Below are positions 19,336 through 28,501 of a DNA stretch of 32,332 nt, piece by piece. A model generated the notes under the pieces. That model ran no database searches, had not been told where the DNA came from, and worked only from the letters and a program-made list of their open reading frames with translations. The DNA is from Sulfurimonas sp. Lineage in GTDB: Bacteria; Campylobacterota; Campylobacteria; Campylobacterales; Sulfurimonadaceae. The stretch covers positions 1 through 32,332 of the forward strand of contig JAMOSN010000080.1 of NCBI GenBank assembly GCA_027068455.1. Reading direction: 5' to 3'. The position numbers and the translations under genes were made by a program. Within the stretch, counting starts at the first letter, position 1. Every line of letters starts with the position of its first letter.

Positions 19336-19887
19336 ATGAAAATATCACTAAAGACTATTCCTCACATATCTAACAAAATCGCTATTGAGCTAAACAAAAG
19401 CGGTGCTGTAACTATGACAAAAGGGCTAGAACCTGTTGCGAATGAAGCTCAAAAGATTTTAGAAGCAAATGTTAAAAAAGAGATGGCTTTAGAAGAGAAA
19501 GTAAATGAAATTTGTGAAGCAAACGAAGAAGAGATAGAGTTTATGCTTGCAGATGAGAGACAACTTTTCTTTATGATAAAGAAAAAACTTGCACCTGAGT
19601 TTGGTGTAATTTTGGACTATGAGGAGCGATTTTCTGATATAAGTCATAAAATTCTTGATGAATTGTATGAAGAGGATTTAATCCATTTTGATGTAAATGA
19701 AAATCGTATTAAAAATATTATTTACAATGCGATTACATCATTCTTGGCAGATACTTCAGAGATAGAAGATGCTGTCATGGAGAAAATTCGTTCATATAAA
19801 AGAAAATTTATCCCAGGAACAGATGAGTTTGAGATATTACATGAAAAACTTTATCGTGAAGAGTTAATGAAAAGGGGAATGGAGTAG
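19336..19887 (+). CDS. DUF507 family protein
   Basis: Acidic helical ~183-aa protein next to carA; ATG 19336 preferred over TTG 19330. Confidence 0.72.
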   Translation: MKISLKTIPHISNKIAIELNKSGAVTMTKGLEPVANEAQKILEANVKKEMALEEKVNEICEANEEEIEFMLADERQLFFMIKKKLAPEFGVILDYEERFSDISHKILDELYEEDLIHFDVNENRIKNIIYNAITSFLADTSEIEDAVMEKIRSYKRKFIPGTDEFEILHEKLYREELMKRGME

Positions 19888-21026
19888 TGAGTATGAATAC
19901 AACAAAAGTATATATCTATCTTGAAAATGGCACATATTTGGAAGCAAATAGTTTTGGTGCTAATAAAACTGCTGTAGGTGAGATAGTGTTTAATACATCA
20001 ATGAGCGGTTATCAAGAGATAATGTCTGATCCTTCATATGCTGGACAATTTGTAACATTTACAATGCCAGAAATTGGCAATGTCGGTGTTAATGATCAAG
20101 ATATGGAGTCCCTTGCTGCACATGCAAAAGGGATGATTGTACGTAATTATCAGCCACGTTACTCTAACTTTAGAGCGCAAGATTCACTCCATAACTTTTT
20201 GAAAAAATATGATGTAATGGGTATTTGTGACATTGATACAAGATACCTAACAAAGATGGTGCGTTCAGAGGGTGCGATGATGATGGTTGCTTCTACAGAG
20301 GTGAGTGATAAAGAGGAATTAAAGAAAATCCTTGAAAATTCACCACGTATTGAAGATGTAAATTATATAGAACAAGTTAGTACAAAAGAGTCATATCAAC
20401 ATACTTCTAGCACTTATTCCTACAGAGCATTTGAGTATGACAAGGCACCAACACCACAAGCAAAAATTGCAGTTATTGATTTTGGTGTCAAGCGTAATAT
20501 CCTAAATGAACTAGTCAGTGCTGGTATTGAAGTAGAAGTGATTCCAAACGATTTTATTGCTGAAGATTTGATTGAAAAATATAACAAGAAACTCATTGAC
20601 GGTGTCTTTTTATCCAATGGTCCTGGTGATCCGTTAGTTTTGAAAAAAGAGCAAGAACAGATAAAAAAACTCATTGGAGCAAAGATTCCAATGTTTGGTA
20701 TCTGTCTTGGACATCAACTTCTTTCCATCTCTCACGGATACGACACTTTTAAACTAAAATTTGGACATCACGGTGGAAATCATCCTGTTAAAAATGAAAA
20801 AACTGGGCTTGTTGAGATTACAGCACAAAATCATAACTACAATGTTCCTGATAATATTACCGAGATAGCAGAGGTGACACATATCAATCTTTTTGATAAT
20901 ACTATCGAAGGATTGCGTTACAATGATGCACCAATTTTTTCAGTACAACATCACCCTGAAAGCTCCCCAGGTCCTAAAGAGAGCCGCTACATATTCTCTG
21001 AATTTCTTTCACTAATAAAAAGATAA
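19887..21026 (+). CDS. carA: Carbamoyl-phosphate synthase small subunit
   Basis: GEIVFNTSMSGYQEIMSDPSYAGQ; class I GATase MFGICLGHQLL, HHPESSPGP; start may be ATG 19893. Confidence 0.97.
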   Translation: MSMNTTKVYIYLENGTYLEANSFGANKTAVGEIVFNTSMSGYQEIMSDPSYAGQFVTFTMPEIGNVGVNDQDMESLAAHAKGMIVRNYQPRYSNFRAQDSLHNFLKKYDVMGICDIDTRYLTKMVRSEGAMMMVASTEVSDKEELKKILENSPRIEDVNYIEQVSTKESYQHTSSTYSYRAFEYDKAPTPQAKIAVIDFGVKRNILNELVSAGIEVEVIPNDFIAEDLIEKYNKKLIDGVFLSNGPGDPLVLKKEQEQIKKLIGAKIPMFGICLGHQLLSISHGYDTFKLKFGHHGGNHPVKNEKTGLVEITAQNHNYNVPDNITEIAEVTHINLFDNTIEGLRYNDAPIFSVQHHPESSPGPKESRYIFSEFLSLIKR

Positions 21027-21030
21027 ACCC

Positions 21031-21055
21031 TAACCTCTGCAATAAGTAGAGGTTA
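21031..21055 (+). terminator. Hairpin after carA
   Basis: TAACCTCT-N9-AGAGGTTA just after the carA stop; no long T tract. Confidence 0.5.
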
Positions 21056-21254
21056 TTGACGAAAAACCCCTCAATATAACTTAAAAGTATATAAAATTCC
21101 AAAAGTAAACAAAAAGATAATAAATCTACAAATTTCACTATAAATTAAGATTATTTAAACAAATACCTTGCTAATATACAAATGTTGATTAGTTTGATAA
21201 GTGTACTGCTACATTTATGAGACTTAATTGCTTTGAATCTTAAGGAGGCTATAT

Positions 21255-22751
21255 ATGGAGAATCGTCCATTAGAGTACGACTATACGGTTGCAAAGATGT
21301 TCATGCTGACTACAATTCTTTTAGGAATTGTCGGTATGTCTATCGGTGTATTTATTGCATTTGAGCTTGCTTTCCCGGGACTAAATACAGTTTTTGGTGA
21401 AGGTCTTGCAGAATATACAAACTTTAGTCGTCTTCGTCCATTGCATACTGATGCAGTTGCATACGGTTTTACAATAAGTGGTATTTTTGCTACTTGGTTT
21501 TATGTTGGTCAAAGGGTACTAAAAGTATCTATGGCTGAATCAAAATTTTTAATGTTTGTAGGTAAACTACAATTTTGGTTATATGTTGTAGGTGTTGCAG
21601 CAGCAGTTGTTTCACTTTTTTTGGGCTACTCAACTTCGAAAGAGTATGCTGAATTTGAATGGCCTATTGATATCGCAATTGTTGTGATATGGGTACTTTG
21701 GGGTGTGTCGATTTTTGGTCTTATCGGTATTCGTCGTGAGAAGAGTTTGTATATCTCTGTATGGTACTACATTGCTGCATTCTTAGGTGTAGCTATGCTT
21801 TACCTCTTTAACAATATGGAAGTTCCTACGATGCTTGCTACTTCACCAGCAGGTGAAAGTGCTATTGGTGATTGGTTACATTCAGTATCTATGTATGCTG
21901 GTACAAATGATGCACTTGTTCAGTGGTGGTTTGGGCATAATGCAGTTGCATTCTTATTTACAGTGCCTATTATTGCTATGATTTACTACTTTTTACCTAA
22001 AGAGTCTGGTCAAGCTATTTATTCTTATAAATTGTCTTTACTTTCATTCTGGGGTTTAATGTTTGTTTATCTTTGGGCTGGTGGTCACCACCTTCTTTAT
22101 TCAACTGTTCCTGACTGGATGCAGACTATGGGTTCTATCTTCTCAGTAATCCTTATCTTGCCATCTTGGGGTTCAGCGATCAATATGCTTCTTACAATGA
22201 AGGGTGAGTGGCAACAAGTTGCGGCATCTCCGTTAATCAAATTTATGGTTCTTGGTTCAACATTCTATATGTTCTCTACATTAGAAGGTCCTATTCAGGC
22301 TATCAAATCTGTTAATGCTATTGCTCACTTTACTGACTGGATTGTTGGTCACGTTCACGACGGTGTACTTGGTTGGGTTGGATTTATGATTATGGCTGCA
22401 CTTTACCATATGTCTCCACGTGTGTTTAAACGTGAAATCTACTCTAAGTCTTTAATGGCTGCACAATTCTGGATCCAAACTCTAGGTGTTGTTTTATACT
22501 TCACTTCTATGTGGATTGCAGGTATTACTCAAGGTATGATGTGGCGTGCTCACGATGAATTTGGTAACCTTGCTTACTCTTTCATCGATACAGTAACTGT
22601 ACTACATCCTTACTATGCTATTCGTGGTGTTGGTGGTTTACTCTACCTAGTTGGATTCTTTATGTTTGCTTATAACATCTACAAAACAATGACTGCTGGT
22701 CGTGCTGTAGAAGAGTCTGAGCTTGCTAATAAATCGCCTATGGGCGCTTAA
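21255..22751 (+). CDS. ccoN: cbb3-type cytochrome c oxidase subunit I
   Basis: Heme-copper oxidase features: LHTDAVAYGFTISG, WWFGHNAVAF, HHLLYSTVPDW, HVHDGVLGWVG. Confidence 0.97.
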   Translation: MENRPLEYDYTVAKMFMLTTILLGIVGMSIGVFIAFELAFPGLNTVFGEGLAEYTNFSRLRPLHTDAVAYGFTISGIFATWFYVGQRVLKVSMAESKFLMFVGKLQFWLYVVGVAAAVVSLFLGYSTSKEYAEFEWPIDIAIVVIWVLWGVSIFGLIGIRREKSLYISVWYYIAAFLGVAMLYLFNNMEVPTMLATSPAGESAIGDWLHSVSMYAGTNDALVQWWFGHNAVAFLFTVPIIAMIYYFLPKESGQAIYSYKLSLLSFWGLMFVYLWAGGHHLLYSTVPDWMQTMGSIFSVILILPSWGSAINMLLTMKGEWQQVAASPLIKFMVLGSTFYMFSTLEGPIQAIKSVNAIAHFTDWIVGHVHDGVLGWVGFMIMAALYHMSPRVFKREIYSKSLMAAQFWIQTLGVVLYFTSMWIAGITQGMMWRAHDEFGNLAYSFIDTVTVLHPYYAIRGVGGLLYLVGFFMFAYNIYKTMTAGRAVEESELANKSPMGA

Positions 22752-22769
22752 GAAAGGGAGGATTATATT

Positions 22770-23462
22770 ATGTTTCATTGGTTAGAAAAACACCCGTTCT
22801 TTTTTGCGGTAGGTGTATTTGTTACAATTGCTTTTGCAGGTTTGATTGAAATTCTTCCAAACTTTGCTGAAGCATCTCGTCCTGTAATTGGTACGAAACC
22901 TTACTCTACATTAGAGTTAGCGGGTCGTAATGTTTATATTAAAAACAGTTGTAATGCTTGTCACTCACAACTTATCCGTCCGTTTAAAGCGGAAACAGAT
23001 CGTTATGGTCACTACTCTTTAAGTGGTGAGTATGCATATGACAGACCATTCCTTTGGGGTTCTAAAAGAACTGGTCCAGACTTGATGCGTGTTGGTAACT
23101 ATAGAACTACTGACTGGCATGAAAATCATATGAAAGATCCAGAAGCTGTTGTTCCAGGTTCAATTATGCCTGCGTACCCTTGGATGTTTACAAACAAGGC
23201 TGATATTGATACTGCTTATGCTGAGCAATTAACTGTTGCGCAATTCTTCTCAGTGCCATATAACAAACCAGTTCCTATGAAAGATGGGTCAACTGAAATT
23301 GTTAAAATGGGTAACTCTGTTGCAGAAGCACACGCTTTAGCATTAGAAGAAGCAAAAGCTGTAGCAGCAGATATGAAAGACCAAGATGTTAAAGATGCAG
23401 TAGCACGTGGTGAGATTCCAGAAATCGTAGCACTAATTGCATACTTAAACAGTCTTAAATAG
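22770..23462 (+). CDS. ccoO: cbb3-type oxidase monoheme subunit II
   Basis: CNACHSQLIRPF, KRTGPDLMRVG, SIMPAYPWM. Confidence 0.96.
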   Translation: MFHWLEKHPFFFAVGVFVTIAFAGLIEILPNFAEASRPVIGTKPYSTLELAGRNVYIKNSCNACHSQLIRPFKAETDRYGHYSLSGEYAYDRPFLWGSKRTGPDLMRVGNYRTTDWHENHMKDPEAVVPGSIMPAYPWMFTNKADIDTAYAEQLTVAQFFSVPYNKPVPMKDGSTEIVKMGNSVAEAHALALEEAKAVAADMKDQDVKDAVARGEIPEIVALIAYLNSLK

Positions 23463-23471
23463 GGGTAGAGA

Positions 23472-23675
23472 GTGGATATTGCTGAAATTCAGGGTTATGC
23501 CTACTTCTTCTTGACAATGTTTTTGGCAATTAGTTTGTATGCGTATATTTACCATTTGTATAAAAACAAAAAAGATGCAACGGGTGTTGATTATGAAGAG
23601 TATAGTAATATGGCACTAAATGATGATATAGATACGACTCCTGTCAAATCTGTATCTGATGAAAAAGAGAAATAG
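23472..23675 (+). CDS. ccoQ: cbb3-type oxidase subunit CcoQ
   Basis: Short single-TM protein between ccoO and ccoP; GTG start. Confidence 0.85.
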   Translation: MDIAEIQGYAYFFLTMFLAISLYAYIYHLYKNKKDATGVDYEEYSNMALNDDIDTTPVKSVSDEKEK

Positions 23676-23686
23676 GAGAAAGATAT

Positions 23687-24625
23687 ATGAATAAGCTTTA
23701 TCTTTGGGGAATTATCATAACTGCAATTATGTTAGGAGCTACTTATTATACGGTAGTTTTAACAAAAGGTGGTTTGAATGGTGATATCGTCAATATGCTT
23801 GCGATTGCGGGTGCAGTTGCACTTGTAATCATTACAGTTTTTGTTGTAATCAAGTATGTTCGTCAAATGCAAACTGACACGGCAGAGGGTGAGTTGGCTG
23901 ATGAATCTTGGGACAACATTGGTGAATATAAAAATCCAGTACCAATGGGCTGGGCTATTATGTTCTTAGGTACTATGATTTGGGGTATGTGGTATTTTAT
24001 GGTAGGTTATCCAGTAAATGCTTACTCTCAAATCGGTGAGTATAATGAAGATGTAGCAGCACATGATGCAAAATTTGAAAAAGAGTACGCTTCTATTACA
24101 GGTGACAGACTTGTAGAGATGGGTGAGTCTGTTTTCTTAGCAGAGTGTAAAGTATGTCACGGTATCTCGGCTGATGGTATTGATGGTAAAGCGGCTAACT
24201 TAAATCAAAGAATTGAAGAGAAATCTGTTAAGTATGTTGTAGAACATGGTTCAAATAGCAAACTTCTTGGTACAGAGATGCCAATGCCAGATAGAAATGG
24301 TCTTTTCAATGCTAACAGTGGTGCTTTAATTACAGATGCTGAAATTGATACAGTATCTAAATATGTTGCAGAGGGATTCCCAGCAAACGATACAGCTGGT
24401 GCTGAAGTTTTTGCTGGTGTTTGTTCTTCTTGTCATGGTGCTGATGGACGTGGTATGGACTATGTTGCTCCAAATATTCGTGAGTTTACTCCTGCATTAG
24501 TTACTAATGTATTAACTCATGGTAAAAAAGGTGTAATTGGTAAAATGCCTGCAATCGACAGACTTAATGCTAAACAAAAAGAAGCAGCTGCTGCTTATAT
24601 TATTAGTTTGAGCAAAGGAGAATAA
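23687..24625 (+). CDS. ccoP: cbb3-type oxidase diheme subunit III
   Basis: Two heme motifs CKVCHG and CSSCHG; N-terminal TMs; MGWAIMFLGTMIWGMWYF. Confidence 0.96.
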   Translation: MNKLYLWGIIITAIMLGATYYTVVLTKGGLNGDIVNMLAIAGAVALVIITVFVVIKYVRQMQTDTAEGELADESWDNIGEYKNPVPMGWAIMFLGTMIWGMWYFMVGYPVNAYSQIGEYNEDVAAHDAKFEKEYASITGDRLVEMGESVFLAECKVCHGISADGIDGKAANLNQRIEEKSVKYVVEHGSNSKLLGTEMPMPDRNGLFNANSGALITDAEIDTVSKYVAEGFPANDTAGAEVFAGVCSSCHGADGRGMDYVAPNIREFTPALVTNVLTHGKKGVIGKMPAIDRLNAKQKEAAAAYIISLSKGE

Positions 24626-24626
24626 C

Positions 24627-24839
24627 ATGAATGAAAATAGAAGTGTATTTGCTCTTGATGGTGTAACTGGGATGTTGATTGCAACAGTACTTTTACTAAG
24701 TATTCTGGTTTTTTTATCAGTTAGTGCTATGAGCGTACAAAATGCAAACGCGGAAAATTTTTATAAAATTGAAAATGAAAAATCTATAAAGATGATTAGC
24801 ACTGATAATGCTAAGCAAGCTTTTGTAGATGTGAAGTAA
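24627..24839 (+). CDS. DUF4006-like small membrane protein of cbb3 operon
   Basis: 70 aa, one TM; directly downstream of ccoP. Confidence 0.65.
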   Translation: MNENRSVFALDGVTGMLIATVLLLSILVFLSVSAMSVQNANAENFYKIENEKSIKMISTDNAKQAFVDVK

Positions 24840-24850
24840 GGAGTGTAGAG

Positions 24851-24940
24851 ATGGATAAAATTATTGCATGGGGTCTAGTTATTATGGCTGCTTACACACT
24901 TTACGCTGTTGTTACTCCAAACCATCTATTTATTGGTTAG
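24851..24940 (+). CDS. Putative 29-aa single-TM protein (unlisted): MDKIIAWGLVIMAAYTLYAVVTPNHLFIG
   Basis: ATG with AAGGAG upstream; complete ORF filling the gap between the DUF4006 and TPM-like genes. Confidence 0.6.
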   Translation: MDKIIAWGLVIMAAYTLYAVVTPNHLFIG

Positions 24941-24949
24941 GAAGTTTCA

Positions 24950-25651
24950 TTGAAATTTTTATATCGAGGGCTTTTAGCCCTCACCCTCACAATTGTTTTC
25001 CAATCCCAACTATTTGCAGAATATTTATATAAAGATGAGATAGTTCATCGACCAGCATTTACAAAAGAGGTAGAGGCTCTAGGTAAAGAGCTTCATGATA
25101 AAACAGGTATAGCACTAAGACTTGTTATGCTAAAAGAGTTACCTCAAGGTAAAAATATGGTAACGTATGAAAAAGAGCTTTTAAGTCAGTTTAAAGAACC
25201 TACCGTTGTGCTTGTATTTAGTGAGATGGATAAAGAGGTTGATTTGATGGCAAATGACACCTCTTTATATAAATATTTTGACAGAAAACAGGTTCTAAGT
25301 CCTGTTGCTTCTGCTGTTCAAGCATTTATCATGGCTTTGGCATATGCTGATAGTTGGGAAAGCTTTAATGGGATCCGTAAAGATTATGGTGGTACAATTG
25401 TTCCCCTTTTAGCACAAAAAGCAAAAGATGAACAGATTGTTGGTAAATATGCAGGAAGTATGTATAACGGATTTGTTGATATTGCACATCAAATCGCTAC
25501 TAGCAGAGGTGTTGTCTTGGAAAATGACCCAGGTGATGCAAACCAAGAAGCTATCTTTTATGTTAAGTTGTTTTTCTACGGTTTTGTTTTATATGGTATA
25601 GTTATGTATATAAGAAGAAAACTCTATATGAGAAGGCATCAAGGTGAGTAA
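24950..25651 (+). CDS. TPM-domain-like secreted, membrane-anchored protein
   Basis: Signal peptide, HDKTGIALRLVML... and VVLVFSEMDKEVDLMAND, C-terminal TM plus basic tail; TTG start. Confidence 0.55.
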   Translation: MKFLYRGLLALTLTIVFQSQLFAEYLYKDEIVHRPAFTKEVEALGKELHDKTGIALRLVMLKELPQGKNMVTYEKELLSQFKEPTVVLVFSEMDKEVDLMANDTSLYKYFDRKQVLSPVASAVQAFIMALAYADSWESFNGIRKDYGGTIVPLLAQKAKDEQIVGKYAGSMYNGFVDIAHQIATSRGVVLENDPGDANQEAIFYVKLFFYGFVLYGIVMYIRRKLYMRRHQGE

Positions 25652-26156
25652 AAAAAGTAACGGAAGAGCATGGCCATATATAATTGGGTTCTCTATAACA
25701 TTAGTTTTTGGTTTTTGTGTAGCAACAGTGATTGTCACATCAAAGGCTGATATACAAGAGAGTGATGCATATATGACCTCTTATCAAAATGCAGATGCAA
25801 AAGCGAACGAACTTATTATAGCAAGACAAACTTTTGATCAAAAATATAATGTTTCATATATTACAGAATCAATTGGTGGTGAAAAACCAGTGATTCAGTA
25901 TAAAGTGACTGACAAAAAGGGAAATCCTATAAGCAATGCTGAAATAGTGGTTACTATTTCACGTCCTGAAACAAGTAAGTTTGATCTAAAACTTGAATCT
26001 CCAAGAGTTGAAAATGGCATTTACAGCTTTGAAGGAGCCGTGTTTCCAAAAGCTGGTGTTTGGAATATAATTGCCAAAATAAAAGTTGGTGATGATTATA
26101 GATTTTTAAATATGAAAGCTGATACACGTATCAAAGAAGCTTTTGAATTTGAGTAA
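25644..26156 (+). CDS. ccoH: FixH/CcoH-like cbb3 oxidase assembly protein
   Basis: N-terminal TM WPYIIGFSITLVFGFCVATVIVT followed by periplasmic FixH-like beta domain; cbb3 operon context; GTG start. Confidence 0.72.
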   Translation: MSKKSNGRAWPYIIGFSITLVFGFCVATVIVTSKADIQESDAYMTSYQNADAKANELIIARQTFDQKYNVSYITESIGGEKPVIQYKVTDKKGNPISNAEIVVTISRPETSKFDLKLESPRVENGIYSFEGAVFPKAGVWNIIAKIKVGDDYRFLNMKADTRIKEAFEFE

Positions 26157-28498
26157 TGGATAATAGAACCATTGTACTCTCTTCTGCACGTGCCATAAGG
26201 CATGCGCAACTTGCACAGAGTACACAAACACTTTTTCTTCCCCATACACTCACTATGAATGATTTTATAAACACCATCTGTGTGGTGCCTGAGTATAAAT
26301 TTATCGACTCAGATACAAGAACCCTCCTGCTTTTGCAAGCATCCGATTTTAAAAACTTTTCAAAACTCCAAATCGAGCGTAACTTTTTTACTTTTACAAA
26401 AAACAGTAGTTATATTTTGAGTTTTTTTCAGGAGTTAAGCAGTGAATTATGTGCTATTGAACAACTCTACAATGCAGATACCTATGCAGAGTATGAAGAG
26501 CATATCACTATACTTGAAGAGCTTTACAAAAGATATAAAGCATTGTGTGATGAAGCTAAACTTTTAGATACCATTTTTTTGCCAAAGCTGTATAAACTCA
26601 ATAAATCTTACATAACTTCACAATCAAAGATAGAGGTCTATGTTGATGGGTACCTTACAGAGTTTGAACTGCAACTCCTTGATGAAGTTGCAACACTTAC
26701 ATCATTACAACTCCATTTTACGGCAGGAAGATTTAACACAAAGATGCAAGAGAAGTTACAGGAGTTAGGTTTTGAGATAGAAAAGGGGTATCGTTATTTT
26801 TTAGATATGAGTGAGAAAAAAGTTCTCAAAAAGGAGCCCTACAAACAAAACACGCAAGTGGTATGCGAAAGTGTCAGCGAGAACCTTTTACAGGTCGCTT
26901 TTGTGAAAAAAAAGATATATGAGTATATACAAAAAGGGTATGATCCTCAAAAAATAGCAGTTGTGCTTCCAAACGAGAATGCAGCTGAGATGTTACGCAA
27001 GTTTGATACAAAGTCAAACCTTAACTTTGCGATGGGTGAGAGTTTTACTACAACACAAATCTACAAGCATATCCAAGCTACATTAAACTATCTTACACAA
27101 AATTCACAAGAGAATTTTCATCGCTTACAAAGGTATGGTGATGGGGTCTTGCAACTGTTACAACCACACTACTACACAAACATTCAAGCATGTGATGTCC
27201 AAGAGATAATGACAGCGCTTTTAGAGTTTTGTCATAACAAAACAGAGCGCAGTATTGTTAAAAAAGAGTTGTACCATTTCTTTAAACTCTTTCCCTTTTT
27301 ACAGGAGATGACACTCAAGTCTGTTTTGAACCTTTTTATGCAAAGACTCTCTGCACAGAGTATAGATGATGTACGGGGTGGAAAGATAACTGTAATGGGT
27401 GTTTTAGAAACACGGGGAATTGCTTTTGACGGTGTGATACTTATTGATTTTGATGAAGATAATGTTCCAAGGCGAAGTCAAAAAGATATGTTTTTAAACA
27501 CGCAGGTACGACAACACGCAGGTTTGCCTACGCCCAATGACAGGGAGAATCTTCAAAGACACTATTATGAGATGCTTATCAATGCTTCTAAGGAGGTAAG
27601 TATCTGTTATGTCTCCTCAGCGAACAAAAGGGGTTCTAACTTCTTAAAGCAGCTTGGCATTAAAGAGCAAAACAGTTATCTTGAGAGTGATTATGCACAA
27701 GTGCTTTTTAAGCAACACGCAAAAGAGAAAACCAAGGAGAATGAGATATGCTTAGAGTATAGTTTTGCTGACAAATCTCTCTCTGCAACAAAACTCAAAA
27801 CATTTTTAAGTTGTAAACGAAAATATTATTATAACTACATTGCCAATATTAAAGATTTTGAGATTCCAAAAGATATGCCAAAAGAGTATGAGATAGGCTC
27901 TAAAGTGCATGCTGCACTTAAAGAACTTTATACGCATAAACAAAGTTATCACAGTGTTAAAGAACTACAAAAAGATTTATATCAGTGGTTGGATCATTAT
28001 ACAGGAAAGAGTGAACTTGAAAACTATTTGATGGGATTGCAAAAAAAACGCCTAGAGCCTTTTTGTGTTGCAGAGGTTGAGCGTTTTGATGCAGGTTGGC
28101 GTGTGCAGGGGTGTGAGTCCTCAGTGAAAAAAATCTATAAAGGGATGATAATAAATGGGCAGATAGATAGAGTTGATGTTCGTGATGATGAATTAATGGT
28201 GCTTGATTATAAAACAGGCTCTTATACTCTTTATAACTCTAAAAATGTTACAGAAGCTACCGACTTTCAACTGGAATTTTACTATCTTTTAGCACAAGAG
28301 GAGGGTAAAAAGCTCTCTTGTGGTTTTTATGATTTGTCTCAAAATACAATAGTAGATGAGGCACTTTTAGAGCAAAAACTTGCCCTTTTAGAGAGTCATA
28401 TTACTGATTTACTCTCTATGGAAGAGATAAATTTTGAAAAATGTGAAGATACAAAACATTGCGTGTTTTGCCCTTATAAAATGATGTGTGGAAGGTAG
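26156..28498 (+). CDS. addB: AddB-like PD-(D/E)XK nuclease subunit
   Basis: C-terminal LKTFLSCKRKYYYNYI, VLDYKTGSY, CVFCPYKMMCGR (probable Fe-S nuclease); paired with UvrD-like helicase. Confidence 0.82.
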   Translation: MDNRTIVLSSARAIRHAQLAQSTQTLFLPHTLTMNDFINTICVVPEYKFIDSDTRTLLLLQASDFKNFSKLQIERNFFTFTKNSSYILSFFQELSSELCAIEQLYNADTYAEYEEHITILEELYKRYKALCDEAKLLDTIFLPKLYKLNKSYITSQSKIEVYVDGYLTEFELQLLDEVATLTSLQLHFTAGRFNTKMQEKLQELGFEIEKGYRYFLDMSEKKVLKKEPYKQNTQVVCESVSENLLQVAFVKKKIYEYIQKGYDPQKIAVVLPNENAAEMLRKFDTKSNLNFAMGESFTTTQIYKHIQATLNYLTQNSQENFHRLQRYGDGVLQLLQPHYYTNIQACDVQEIMTALLEFCHNKTERSIVKKELYHFFKLFPFLQEMTLKSVLNLFMQRLSAQSIDDVRGGKITVMGVLETRGIAFDGVILIDFDEDNVPRRSQKDMFLNTQVRQHAGLPTPNDRENLQRHYYEMLINASKEVSICYVSSANKRGSNFLKQLGIKEQNSYLESDYAQVLFKQHAKEKTKENEICLEYSFADKSLSATKLKTFLSCKRKYYYNYIANIKDFEIPKDMPKEYEIGSKVHAALKELYTHKQSYHSVKELQKDLYQWLDHYTGKSELENYLMGLQKKRLEPFCVAEVERFDAGWRVQGCESSVKKIYKGMIINGQIDRVDVRDDELMVLDYKTGSYTLYNSKNVTEATDFQLEFYYLLAQEEGKKLSCGFYDLSQNTIVDEALLEQKLALLESHITDLLSMEEINFEKCEDTKHCVFCPYKMMCGR

Positions 28499-28501
28499 TA
28501 G

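Noticed and set aside
21181-21210. Fnr-like box TTGATTAGTTTGAT upstream of ccoN
   Set aside because: The two half-sites are in direct, not inverted, orientation, so the match to TTGAT-N4-ATCAA is poor
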